Part shown: piece after piece, positions 8,539 to 16,695 of the stretch
Numbering within the stretch: position 1 is the first letter of the stretch
Layout of the letters: every line of letters begins with the position of its first letter
From: CAZMRW01 sp964568805
Lineage (GTDB): Bacteria > Pseudomonadota > Gammaproteobacteria > Methylococcales > Methylomonadaceae
Reading direction: 5' to 3'
DNA: 60,421 nt
Assembly: GCA_964568805.1 (NCBI GenBank)
Contig: CAZMRW010000013.1
Span: 1 to 60,421, forward strand
The notes under the pieces: model-generated
Database searches by the model: none
What the model was told of the DNA's origin: nothing
What the model saw: the letters and a program-made list of their open reading frames with translations, nothing else
Translations under genes and position numbers: made by a program

Positions 8539-9767
8539 ATACGCTATTTCTATTGTTGGTTGCTATCCTGATACTGATTGCATTTGCGCTGATCCTGCCG
8601 CCGTTATGGAGAGGCTATTCAGTAGTGGATGACGATATGGATAACCGCAACATACTGATTGCCAGGAACAGGCTGGCCGAGTTGAAAGCCAATTGGTTGT
8701 CGGGAGGAATCAGCCTGGCTCAATATGATGAGCAGGTTGCAGAATTGGAACAGACACTGCTTGACGATCTGTCTATCAAAAGCCCGGTTCATGCATTGCC
8801 CTTGCAGGGCCGGTGGATGGTCTATGCCCTGGTGGTTGCCGTTCCATTGCTGTCGTTTGGGCTTTATGGGTCATTGGGCAATTTTCAGGCCGTCAGCCAT
8901 AGCGCGGAAATGGCGGCAGCCGCACCGGCCAACCCCACTTCCGATGAAATCAATACCATGGTTGCCGGTTTGGCGGAACGTTTGAAAACCAACCCGAACG
9001 ATGCTCAGGGCTGGTTGATGTTGGGCCGTTCTTATAAATACCTCGAACAATACCCAAAAGCCGTGCAGGCCTTTGCCAACGCTTACCGCTTATTAGGCGA
9101 TCAGCCTGAGGTCATGCTGCTCTATGCCGACGCTCTGGCCTATACCGCCAACAAGAATCTGGCTGGAAAGCCTTCCGAACTGATCTTCAAAGCCCTTGAG
9201 CTGGAACCCGATAATCTGAACGGCTTGTGGCTGGGCGGGCTGGCCAGGGTGCAGCAGAGCGATGGCGCCGCTGCGGTAAAATTATGGCGCAAGCTTGAAT
9301 CGTTACTGCCTCAGGATTCGGATCAACGGCGCGAAATGCAGGTGATCATTGCCGAGGTCGAAGGCAAGACGCCGCGAGTTGATGAGCAGGCAGATGCCGG
9401 GCAGCCGGATAAAACTCAGGCTGTATCAATAGACGTACAGGTTGCCTTGGCTTCCGAGCTGCAAAAACTGGCCAACCCTGAGGATACTGTATTTATCTAT
9501 GCCCAGGCCCTGTCCGGTCCGAAAATGCCGCTGGCGATCGTACGCAAACAGGTTGCGGATTTACCGTTGAAAGTCAGCCTCGATGATACGATGGCGATGA
9601 TGCCGGCGATGAAATTATCCAATTTCAGCGAAGTCAGATTAATGGCGCGTATCTCCAAATCGGGTGAAGCGATTACGAAGCCGGGCGATTTGATCGGGGT
9701 GATCGAACGGGTTGCCTTATCCGATAAAAATAATCATACGATAGTCATTAACAACACTGTAAAGTAG
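8535..9767 (+). CDS. ccmI: Cytochrome c maturation protein CcmI (TPR)
   Basis: CcmI is the apocytochrome c chaperone of the heme ligase complex. The 410-residue product begins with a transmembrane helix and a short cytoplasmic part (LAELKANWLSGGISLAQYDEQ), then a second helix (about residues 92-110). A periplasmic TPR region follows (about 135-270, including AQGWLMLGRSYKYLEQYPKAVQAFANA). The C-terminal domain resembles that of long CcmI/CycH proteins. The start codon is TTG at 8535 overlapping the ccmH stop (TTGA), supported by the overlap pattern of the operon. Confidence 0.9.
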   Translation: MNTLFLLLVAILILIAFALILPPLWRGYSVVDDDMDNRNILIARNRLAELKANWLSGGISLAQYDEQVAELEQTLLDDLSIKSPVHALPLQGRWMVYALVVAVPLLSFGLYGSLGNFQAVSHSAEMAAAAPANPTSDEINTMVAGLAERLKTNPNDAQGWLMLGRSYKYLEQYPKAVQAFANAYRLLGDQPEVMLLYADALAYTANKNLAGKPSELIFKALELEPDNLNGLWLGGLARVQQSDGAAAVKLWRKLESLLPQDSDQRREMQVIIAEVEGKTPRVDEQADAGQPDKTQAVSIDVQVALASELQKLANPEDTVFIYAQALSGPKMPLAIVRKQVADLPLKVSLDDTMAMMPAMKLSNFSEVRLMARISKSGEAITKPGDLIGVIERVALSDKNNHTIVINNTVK

Positions 9768-9896
9768 GCAGGGTGGGCGCATGCTTTTCATGCCCGCGCA
9801 AAATGGTTGTCAGATAAAACGGCAGGTAGAAAAGTGTCTCCCTTCCAATTTTGCTGCATTTACCACACCCCATGCGGCTTATATGAGGAATGTATT

Positions 9897-10037
9897 ATGA
9901 CTATTGGCTTCTTTATCAAATTAATGCTTTTAATGCTTTGGCCTGTTTTATTATTGTTCATTTATTATTTAGTGAATAAAGAGGGCTTTAAAAGAAAATA
10001 TAAAAAAATAAGGGAAGAATTTTTTAAAAAACCCTAA
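9897..10037 (+). CDS. Small membrane protein of unknown function
   Basis: A 46-residue protein with one strongly hydrophobic helix (about residues 5-25, FFIKLMLLMLWPVLLLFIYY) and a highly basic tail ending REEFFKKP. I chose the ATG at 9897, which has GAGGAA about 7 bases upstream; an in-frame start at 9807 would add unrelated residues. It lies between ccmI and hemN, so a link with cytochrome or heme metabolism is conceivable but only by position. I do not recognise the family. Confidence 0.5.
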   Translation: MTIGFFIKLMLLMLWPVLLLFIYYLVNKEGFKRKYKKIREEFFKKP

Positions 10038-10065
10038 ATCGTAGAGTCCTACTTCACCACGCATC

Positions 10066-11448
10066 ATGGATCAATCAATTAAATTCGACCTGGCGCTTAT
10101 CAACCGCTACGATAAGGCCGGGCCTCGCTACACCTCCTACCCGACTGCGCTGGAATTGCACGAGGGCTTTACCGATACCGATTACCGCTGGCATATCGCA
10201 AAATCCAATGCCGCGGGCGGGCCGCTGTCGCTGTATTTTCATATTCCTTTTTGCGATACCGTCTGTTTTTATTGCGCCTGTAACAAGATCGTCACCAGTA
10301 ACCGCAAGCATGCCGAGCCCTATCTGGACAACCTGTGTAAGGAAATTGCGATGCAGGGCGCGCTGTTCGATTCCAGCCGGGTAGTCAATCAATTGCATTG
10401 GGGCGGGGGCACTCCGACGTTTTTGAATGACGGGCAAATGCAAAGACTGATGGCGGTGACGCGCGAGCATTTTACGTTAAGGAATGACGACGCCGGTGAA
10501 TACTCGATCGAGGTCGATCCGCGGGAAACTCATTCGAGTACGATCAAATTGCTCCGGGAACTGGGTTTCAACCGAATCAGCCTGGGTGTGCAGGATTTCG
10601 ATCCGGCGGTGCAAAAAGCGGTCAATCGCATTCAAGGCGAAGACGAAACATTTGCCGTTCTGGCGGCGGCCCGCGCCGAGGGATTTCGCTCGACCAATAT
10701 CGATCTGATCTACGGCTTGCCATTGCAAACGGTGGCCAGCTTTGCCGTTACCCTTGATAAAATCCTGGCGGCGGAACCCGACCGTATTTCGGTGTTCAAT
10801 TATGCCCACATGCCGGCGCGATTTAAAACCCAGCGCCAGATCAATGACAGCGATCTACCTGCGCCGGATATCAAGCTGGCGATACTGCAACTGGTCGGAT
10901 TAAGGCTAACCGAAGCCGGCTATGTTTATATCGGCATGGACCATTTCGCAAGGCCTGACGATGAACTTGCCATCGCTCAGCGCGAAGGCAAACTGTACCG
11001 GAATTTCCAGGGCTATTCGACGCATTCGGACTGCGACCTGATCGGATTCGGCATCACGTCGATCGGCAGGGTCGGGGATGCCTATATCCAGAATGTCAAG
11101 GAACTGGATGCTTATGGCAGACTGATCAGCCTTCATAAACTGCCGGTATTCAAAGGGGTCGATCTGGATGAAGATGACAAACTGCGCCGTGGCGTGATTA
11201 CACAACTGATCTGTCATTTCGATTTGAACTTTGACCGTATCGAGCAACAATTTTCGATCCGATTTGACGATTATTTTGCCCGGGAACTCGAAGCCCTGGC
11301 GTCGATGCAGGCCGACGGTCTGCTGACGGTTTCTGCGAACGGTATCCATGTTCTGCCGGCAGGGCGTTTATTGATCCGCAATATCTGCATGATTTTCGAC
11401 CGCTATCTGGCCCAAAAAAATCAGCAGCAGTTTTCAAAAGTAATCTAA
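10066..11448 (+). CDS. hemN: Oxygen-independent coproporphyrinogen III oxidase
   Basis: HemN is a radical-SAM enzyme that oxidatively decarboxylates coproporphyrinogen III to protoporphyrinogen IX without oxygen, in the cytoplasmic heme pathway. The 460-residue product is full-length HemN type: PRYTSYPTA near residue 20, the radical-SAM cluster motif FCDTVCFYCACNK near residue 62, LHWGGGTPTFL near residue 110, and the C-terminal HemN domain. The YCAC arrangement, one extra cysteine after the cluster, is characteristic of true HemN rather than HemW. slyX follows 19 bases downstream. Position after ccm is consistent with coordinated heme supply. Confidence 0.93.
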   Translation: MDQSIKFDLALINRYDKAGPRYTSYPTALELHEGFTDTDYRWHIAKSNAAGGPLSLYFHIPFCDTVCFYCACNKIVTSNRKHAEPYLDNLCKEIAMQGALFDSSRVVNQLHWGGGTPTFLNDGQMQRLMAVTREHFTLRNDDAGEYSIEVDPRETHSSTIKLLRELGFNRISLGVQDFDPAVQKAVNRIQGEDETFAVLAAARAEGFRSTNIDLIYGLPLQTVASFAVTLDKILAAEPDRISVFNYAHMPARFKTQRQINDSDLPAPDIKLAILQLVGLRLTEAGYVYIGMDHFARPDDELAIAQREGKLYRNFQGYSTHSDCDLIGFGITSIGRVGDAYIQNVKELDAYGRLISLHKLPVFKGVDLDEDDKLRRGVITQLICHFDLNFDRIEQQFSIRFDDYFARELEALASMQADGLLTVSANGIHVLPAGRLLIRNICMIFDRYLAQKNQQQFSKVI

Positions 11449-11467
11449 CGGGAACGAAAGCAAGCCG

Positions 11468-11674
11468 ATGACAGAAGAACGCATCATGGAACTGGAAATA
11501 AAGGCTGCATATCAGGACGATTTGTTGCAGGCATTAAATACAATTGTAACCCGGCAGCAGCAACAGATCGATCGTCTGGAAGCGACCTGCCGCTTGCTTA
11601 ACGAAAAAATAAAAAGTCTATCGTCCGAAATTGGCAGTGCAGAGTCTGCTCCGGAAGTGCCGCCGCATTATTAG
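11468..11674 (+). CDS. slyX: SlyX family protein
   Basis: A 68-residue, almost wholly helical protein matching the SlyX pattern: MELEIKAAYQDDLLQALNTIVTRQQQQIDRLE followed by a second short coiled-coil stretch and the PPHY C-terminus typical of the family. Function is not established for the family. It lies 19 bases after hemN and probably shares its transcript. Confidence 0.85.
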   Translation: MTEERIMELEIKAAYQDDLLQALNTIVTRQQQQIDRLEATCRLLNEKIKSLSSEIGSAESAPEVPPHY

Positions 11675-11718
11675 CCGTTTAGGCAATTCTTTTCTGCCAC
11701 CTACATTACTACAATCGC

Positions 11719-11767
11719 CACAGATTCACAGATTCACAGATTAAACTTCTTTGGAATCTGTGAATCT
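11719..11767. repeat. Tandem CACAGATT repeat with hairpin
   Basis: Three exact head-to-tail copies of the octamer CACAGATT occupy 11719-11742. The last 13 bases (11730-11742) are perfectly complemented by 11755-11767 across a 12-base loop, so an RNA hairpin can form about 50 bases after the slyX stop. There is no following T-run, so a terminator role is uncertain. Confidence 0.7.
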
Positions 11768-12242
11768 TAGGCCGCCAAGATTAGCCCGGATTAAGCATCG
11801 CGGAATCCGGCGCAAAGGTAGCTTTGGTTATTCCATATTCTACCTTCTTTCTTCCGGGATACATGCTATTGCGGTTTTCAGGGGAATTCGATTTTTTATT
11901 TTTAATCTCAACCATACTTAAAGCGTGTTTTTAGAAAGCCTGTTAACAACAGACTGACAAAAATATAAATTCTGCCGTGTTAATTGATCCGACTGGGTAT
12001 CGATGAAAATGCGGTTTTATTCAGGCCATTTGATCCCTTGATAAAAATAAGGCCGATCGCTGTTTTTCTGAAAATGATGCCTCAGACCGGCGTTACCACT
12101 AACCTTGTTTTGACAGGTAACAACCTGCCTGAATACGGTGTCCAGCTATCTTGGCGTATCGGCGTCGCCGCATTTATCTGGGTAGCCCATCTATATTGGC
12201 TTGGGATCAGCATAGTCCGCTCCTTTACGCGGGACATAAGAT

Positions 12243-12270
12243 AAAGCCCTGGATGACAATCCAGGGCTTT
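12243..12270. repeat. Perfect 12-bp inverted repeat
   Basis: AAAGCCCTGGAT at 12243-12254 and ATCCAGGGCTTT at 12259-12270 are perfect complements with a four-base loop (GACA), followed by ATT. It has the shape of an intrinsic terminator on either strand, but no gene ends nearby; slyX ends 570 bases upstream. It may terminate a decayed gene or unrecognised RNA. Confidence 0.55.
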
Positions 12271-12541
12271 ATTATGCCTGTCATTTCTTGGGGCAAGAAA
12301 ACTCGTTTGTCGAAATCCACGACTTATGTATGGATACAGGAGGCAGAGCAACGCCACCACAAGGATAGTCTATGGACAGGTCAGTTGCCGGGCGGACAGG
12401 CATAACTTGCGCAGGTCAGATTCCTGTGGCCTTGATTCCTAAAATCCTGCCGGAATGACGGCTCCATTAATGGCCCTCGATCCAACCATACTCATCCGCT
12501 TAAATTCGACATATCAAACCTCTCGCTTGCTAGAGCAGAAC

Positions 12542-12622
12542 TGTAGGTCGGCTTAGCCCATCGGGCGTAACCCGACAAATCAAAGTCAATAGGTCAGGTT
12601 GTTCTTCGGCTAACCCGACCTG
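12542..12622. repeat. MITE/REP-like palindromic repeat
   Basis: About 80 bases starting TGTAGGTCGGCTTAGCCC and ending GGCTAACCCGACCTGC form imperfect terminal inverted repeats, with an internal TCGGGCGTAACCCGA palindrome. The layout (TTAGCCC...GGGCGTAACCC...) resembles the element at 47335-47465 and the many short GTAACCC-type repeats scattered in proteobacterial genomes. No coding content. Confidence 0.5.
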
Positions 12623-12699
12623 CTGATGAATCAGAAAATCTTGGCCTGATGGAACTGGCAAACTCTAACCGCTTAGTTGATTTTATTTTCAGTAACCAG

Positions 12700-12727
12700 T
12701 TGCATTACCCAAAGAAATCATTATAAT
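12700..12727 (+). promoter_or_regulatory. Putative sigma-70 promoter of the secreted-protein gene
   Basis: A perfect TATAAT lies at 12722-12727, preceded after 16 bases by TTGCAT (12700-12705), which matches only the TTG of the -35 consensus. The predicted start site would be about 30 bases before the ATG at 12764. The match is by eye only. Confidence 0.45.
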
Positions 12728-12763
12728 ATCGATTCGATACAATTAACTTATCGGAGAAATGCT

Positions 12764-13336
12764 ATGAAAAAAATCAAGAAAATATCAATAATTACTTCTG
12801 CCATTACCTTGATGCTGGCGAGCGCCTCAGTTGTCGCCGAGCCAGCAGGCTATCTATCCATAGGACGCGTCAAAGTGGGCCTGGAAGGAAAAGGCGACAG
12901 CAAAACACTGAGTATGGATATCTGGACCAACAAAGCGATTCCGGTCGATGGCAAATCCGGAGCCTTCGGATACGCCGCTTTGACGGAAAACGGCAACAAT
13001 CTGCTGGTTTTAGTCACCCATTTGCCCATAGACGACAGTTCTCATGAAGACCCTGAAACTGGTTTTCATGCGCACGTTCTGGATTTGAAAAGTCCGACCG
13101 ATGCCTGTTCAGGGGCCACCTTTGAAGTGGATTTAGAAAATTCAGGCAAGAATACGGCTTTCGACGCTGATTACAAATGGAATGTCAGCAACAATAAGAT
13201 TTCAGTCGAAAAAGTGCCTGTTAAAGACCTGAGCGATGCTGGCGTAGAAGCCGTCGTTTCCTTTACCCTGAAACCGGTTCTTGATGCCAACAAGAAACCG
13301 ACCAATCTTTGTGTGACTGTGGTCGATAAAGCTTAA
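12764..13336 (+). CDS. Secreted protein of unknown function with clustered histidines
   Basis: A 190-residue protein with a clear Sec signal peptide: a basic start MKKIKKISI, a hydrophobic core, and cleavage probably after SVVA at about residue 25. The mature part looks beta-rich and has four histidines within 19 residues (H86, H94, H102, H104; local sequence GFHAHVLDL). It has just two cysteines (C115, C183), which could form a disulfide. The His/Asp-rich stretch could bind metal, but that is inference. I chose the ATG at 12764 because CGGAGA lies upstream and the signal peptide starts there. I do not recognise a family. It is a single-gene unit with its own promoter. Confidence 0.75.
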   Translation: MKKIKKISIITSAITLMLASASVVAEPAGYLSIGRVKVGLEGKGDSKTLSMDIWTNKAIPVDGKSGAFGYAALTENGNNLLVLVTHLPIDDSSHEDPETGFHAHVLDLKSPTDACSGATFEVDLENSGKNTAFDADYKWNVSNNKISVEKVPVKDLSDAGVEAVVSFTLKPVLDANKKPTNLCVTVVDKA

Positions 13337-13361
13337 TGCCCTTGTGAACGAGTTACTATCT

Positions 13362-13517
13362 TTAAGTTAAGCAAAGAGATCCCCCCGGTTCCGGCAGGAT
13401 GCCGAAACCGGGGGAACCCGGGGCAGGAGGCTCCTGAGCCATCAAGGCAAGTTGTATTAATGCACTGGCCCGGTACCATCACCGGGGCAGGATTGCTGCT
13501 ATGAAGGATTAACTTAA
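13362..13517. other. GC-rich multi-hairpin element, possible structured RNA
   Basis: A 9-base stem (TTAAGTTAA at 13362-13370 with TTAACTTAA at 13509-13517) closes a region of about 150 bases. Inside it are a strong hairpin at 13382-13414 (9-bp outer stem plus a CGGC/GCCG inner stem), a weaker one at 13424-13436 and another at 13469-13486 (CCCGGT/ACCGGG). GATTGC at 13491-13496 can instead pair with GCAATC at 13520-13525, which would compete with the closing stem. It lies between the converging secreted-protein gene and ftfL. It matches no riboswitch class I could recall; it could equally be a palindromic repeat element. Confidence 0.45.
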
Positions 13518-13548
13518 CGGCAATCGATAGCAATAGAGTTATTTTGCT

Positions 13549-13599
13549 GCATCATTACCGGCTTTTGTTCTCCCTCATGGCAAAAGACGGTAATGATGC
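13549..13599. terminator. Long hairpin between converging genes, probable terminator
   Basis: GCATCATTACCG at 13549-13560 pairs perfectly with CGGTAATGATGC at 13588-13599, and an inner CTTTTG/CAAAAG stem (13562-13567, 13581-13586) extends it. It sits 12 bases from the ftfL stop and 213 bases after the secreted-protein stop, so it may end both transcripts. There is no long T-run on either side. Confidence 0.55.
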
Positions 13600-13610
13600 G
13601 TCAACTCTGA

Positions 13611-15284
13611 TTAAAACAATCCCGTAATTCTTCCTTTATCATCGATATCGATTCTTTCCGCTGCAGGTGTTTTCGGAAGTCCGGGCATGGTCATGATATC
13701 ACCGGCGATGGCGACGATGAAACCTGCGCCGTTAGCCAGTCTGACTTCTCTGATTTCAACCGTGTGTCCCGATGGTGCGCCCTTTATGGCCGGATTGGTG
13801 GTAAATGACATCTGGGTTTTGGCGATGCAAACAGGGAACTTGCGAAAATCTTCATCCCAGGCAGACAGTTGCGCCTTGACTTTGGCGCTGGCGGTCACGT
13901 TGGCGGCTCCATACAACTTCACGGCTATGGACTCGATTTTATTCCATAAACTGATGTTTTCATCATACACATAACTGCATCCGGGTTCACGGTTATCGAC
14001 TATGCCGATAATCTCTCTGGCCAGGGTTTCCGCACCCTTGCCGCCTTCGGCCCAATGTTTGGAAACCACGCAGGCGGCTCCCAAAGTCCTGCATTTTCCC
14101 TGCAGCAAAGCGATTTCGGCATCGGTATCGAAGGTAAAATGGTTGATGCAGACGACGCAGGGCAGGCTGTAATGTTCGGTAATATTGCGGTAGTGACGCT
14201 CGAGATTTGCAAAACCAGTCTCCAGTGCCGACAAGTTTTCTTTATTGAGATCTTCCCTGGCGACGCCGCCATGAAATTTGAGTGCCCTGATGGTAGCGAC
14301 CAGGACTGCCGCCGACGGTTTTAAACCCGATATGCGGCATTTGATGTCGACAAATTTTTCCGCCCCCAGATCGGCTCCGAAACCGGCTTCGGTCACAACA
14401 TAATCAGCCAGTTTTAAGGCGGTTTTTGTGGCGGTCACCGTGTTGCAGCCATGGGCGATATTGGCGAAGGGACCGCCATGAATGATGGCGATGTTGTTTT
14501 CCAGTGTTTGCACCAGATTCGGTTTGATCGCGTCTTTCAGCAGTGCGGCCATGGCCCCGTGAGCGTTGAGGTCTCGGGCATAAACCGGCGTTTTGTTGTC
14601 GGACTTATAACCGATGACGATACGGCCCAGGCGCTCCTTGAGGTCGGATCGGCTGGTGGCCAGACACAATATCGCCATGACTTCCGACGCGACGACGATG
14701 TCATAACCGTCTTCGCGCAGGTAGCCATTGGCCGTGCCGCCCATGCCGACCACAATGTTGCGTAACGCCCGGTCGTTCATATCGACCACGCGTTTCCATT
14801 GAATACGGCGCGGATCAATGTCCAGGGTATTGCCGTGATTGATATGATTGTCGATCATGGCCGATAACAGGTTGTGAGCGACGCCGATGGCATGGAAATC
14901 GCCGGTAAAATGCAGGTTGATGTCTTCCATCGGCACAACCTGAGAATAACCGCCGCCGGCGGCGCCGCCTTTAACTCCGAAGCAGGGGCCTAATGACGGC
15001 TCGCGAAGGCACATGATGGTTTTTTTGCCGATACGGTTCATCGCATCGCCCAAACCGACGGTGGTCGTAGTTTTGCCTTCACCGGCCGGAGTCGGGCTGA
15101 TCGCGGTTACCAGAATCAGTTTGCCGTCATTTTTATGACTCAAACCGTTGACGTACTCCAGTGACAGCTTGGCTTTGTAATGGCCGTAAGGGTCGAGATG
15201 TTCGGCGCCAATGCCGAAATGCTCCTTGGCCAGGCCGATGATCGGTTTCATCTTGGCTTGCTGGGCTATTTCTATATCAGACAT
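13611..15284 (-). CDS. ftfL: Formate--tetrahydrofolate ligase
   Basis: This cytoplasmic enzyme ligates formate to tetrahydrofolate with ATP to give 10-formyl-THF, feeding one-carbon units into the serine cycle. The 557-residue product is full length, with the P-loop TPAGEGKTTTTVGLGDA near residue 69 and the conserved LREPSLGPCFGVKGGAAGGGYSQV stretch (two short blocks, near residues 94-117). The start at 15284 gives MSDIEIAQQAKMKPI, typical of the family. It is the last gene of a minus-strand series (mtdA, gckA, glyA, ftfL), separated from glyA by 138 bases containing a palindromic repeat. Confidence 0.96.
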   Translation of the reverse strand: MSDIEIAQQAKMKPIIGLAKEHFGIGAEHLDPYGHYKAKLSLEYVNGLSHKNDGKLILVTAISPTPAGEGKTTTTVGLGDAMNRIGKKTIMCLREPSLGPCFGVKGGAAGGGYSQVVPMEDINLHFTGDFHAIGVAHNLLSAMIDNHINHGNTLDIDPRRIQWKRVVDMNDRALRNIVVGMGGTANGYLREDGYDIVVASEVMAILCLATSRSDLKERLGRIVIGYKSDNKTPVYARDLNAHGAMAALLKDAIKPNLVQTLENNIAIIHGGPFANIAHGCNTVTATKTALKLADYVVTEAGFGADLGAEKFVDIKCRISGLKPSAAVLVATIRALKFHGGVAREDLNKENLSALETGFANLERHYRNITEHYSLPCVVCINHFTFDTDAEIALLQGKCRTLGAACVVSKHWAEGGKGAETLAREIIGIVDNREPGCSYVYDENISLWNKIESIAVKLYGAANVTASAKVKAQLSAWDEDFRKFPVCIAKTQMSFTTNPAIKGAPSGHTVEIREVRLANGAGFIVAIAGDIMTMPGLPKTPAAERIDIDDKGRITGLF

Positions 15285-15340
15285 TGTTTATCCTGAATTG
15301 ATCTTGTGTTGTTTTTTGTTATGGGCAGTCGGTAAGCCCT

Positions 15341-15413
15341 GTAGGGTATGCATTGCATACCCTTTCCAGAATCATCAATAATTTTTGAGTTGGTATGCGG
15401 TACATACCCTACC
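15341..15413. repeat. Palindromic repeat of the GTAGGGTAYGC family
   Basis: Two palindromes, GTAGGGTATG-CATTG-CATACCCT (15341-15363) and GGTATGCGGTACATACC (15392-15408), lie within a larger inverted repeat: GTAGGGTATG (15341-15350) pairs with CATACCCTAC (15403-15412). A shorter member of the same family is at 48109-48131. The element sits between glyA and ftfL, so any transcript covering both genes would contain its hairpins. Confidence 0.65.
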
Positions 15414-15422
15414 AAGTGTTAC

Positions 15423-16676
15423 TTAACCATAAACCGGAAAACTCGCGCATAAACTGCTGACTTTTTTGCGTACCGCCGCCAAAACCGTTTCGTCGTCCAT
15501 GTTTTCCATGACATCGCACATCATATGCGCGACCTCGATCATTTGTTCTTCCTTAAAGCCGCGTGTGGTGGGTGCCGGCGTACCGACCCGGATGCCGCTG
15601 GTCACGAAGGGCGATTGCGGGTCATTGGGCACCGCATTTTTGTTGACGGTAATATGTGCCTTGCCCAGGGCCGCATCGGCCGCTTTGCCGGTGATCCCTT
15701 TGGGGATCAGCGACACCAGCATCAAATGGTTGTCGGTGCCGCCGGAGACGACATCGAAACCTCGCTCGATGAAAACTTTTGCCATCGCCTGCGCATTTTT
15801 AATGACCTGTTGCTGATAGGTTTTGAATTCGGGCTCCATGGCCTCCTTAAAAGCAACCGCCTTGGCGGCGATGACATGCATCAGAGGGCCGCCCTGGATA
15901 CCCGGGAAGATATTGGAATCGAATTTCTTTTCCAGTTCCGGATTGCTTTTGCACAAGATCAGTCCGCCGCGGGGGCCGCGTAACGATTTGTGCGTCGTGC
16001 TGGTAACGACGTCGGCAATCGGCACCGGGTTCGGATATAGACCGGCCGCCACCAAACCCGCAACATGCGCCATATCGACGACAAAATAAGCGCCAACCTT
16101 ATCGGCGATATCGCGGAACCGTTGCCAGTCCCAAATGCGCGAATAAGCGGAGAAACCGGCGATGATCATTTTCGGTTTGTGTTCCAGCGCCAGCCTTTCA
16201 ACCTGATCGTAGTCGATCTCACCGGTTTCGGGATGCAAACCGTATTGAATGGCGTTGTATATTTTGCCGGAGAAATTGGGTTTGGCGCCGTGTGTCAAAT
16301 GGCCTCCGTCAGCGAGGCTCAGACCCAGGATCGTATCGCCGGGCTGAATCAATGCCATGAATACCGCCATGTTCGCTTGTGAACCGGAGTGCGCTTGTAC
16401 GTTTGCATAATCGGCGCCGAACAGAGCCTTGGCCCGATCGATCGCCAGCTGTTCGGCCTTGTCGACAAATTCGCAGCCGCCATAATAGCGTTTGCCGGGA
16501 TAACCCTCGGCATATTTGTTGGTCAGAACCGTGCCTTGCGCTTCAAGGACCCTCGGGCTGGCGTAGTTTTCCGACGCAATCAATTCGATATGATCTTCCT
16601 GGCGCTGACGCTCTTCTTCCAGCGCCTGGAATAGTTCATCGTCAAAACCGGCAATGGTCATGGAGTGGTTAAACAT
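15423..16676 (-). CDS. glyA: Serine hydroxymethyltransferase
   Basis: GlyA uses PLP and tetrahydrofolate to interconvert glycine plus methylene-THF and serine; in the serine cycle it fixes the one-carbon unit onto glycine. The 417-residue product has the family opening (ELFQALEEERQRQEDHIELIASENY), the PLP-lysine motif VVTSTTHKSLRGPRGG near residue 230, and the GVPT-like substrate loops. I chose the ATG at 16676, which has AGGAG close upstream; an upstream frame extension adds 54 residues with no family match. gckA ends 20 bases upstream. Confidence 0.95.
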   Translation of the reverse strand: MFNHSMTIAGFDDELFQALEEERQRQEDHIELIASENYASPRVLEAQGTVLTNKYAEGYPGKRYYGGCEFVDKAEQLAIDRAKALFGADYANVQAHSGSQANMAVFMALIQPGDTILGLSLADGGHLTHGAKPNFSGKIYNAIQYGLHPETGEIDYDQVERLALEHKPKMIIAGFSAYSRIWDWQRFRDIADKVGAYFVVDMAHVAGLVAAGLYPNPVPIADVVTSTTHKSLRGPRGGLILCKSNPELEKKFDSNIFPGIQGGPLMHVIAAKAVAFKEAMEPEFKTYQQQVIKNAQAMAKVFIERGFDVVSGGTDNHLMLVSLIPKGITGKAADAALGKAHITVNKNAVPNDPQSPFVTSGIRVGTPAPTTRGFKEEQMIEVAHMMCDVMENMDDETVLAAVRKKVSSLCASFPVYG

Positions 16677-16695
16677 AGTTGTCTCCTGATAAAGT

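Larger units (their letters stand above)
11675..12763. other. Long repeat-rich intergenic region
   Basis: About 1.1 kb without a convincing gene. Open frames here have no family resemblance, no good ribosome binding site and no codon pattern like the neighbours. The stretch holds three listed palindromic or tandem repeats (11719-11767, 12243-12270, 12542-12622) and, at its right end, the promoter of the secreted-protein gene. It looks like an accumulation site for small palindromic elements or the remains of decayed genes. Confidence 0.6.

Noticed and set aside
11984..12244. 86-codon open frame in the repeat-rich intergenic region
   Set aside because: No ribosome binding site, no family resemblance, and its stop lies at the edge of a palindrome; treated as chance.
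13371..13440. Possible c-di-GMP (GEMM) riboswitch suggested by GCAAAG and a GGCAGGATGCCGA hairpin
   Set aside because: The required 5' core and its spacing to the receptor hairpin are missing, and no gene starts downstream on the plus strand.
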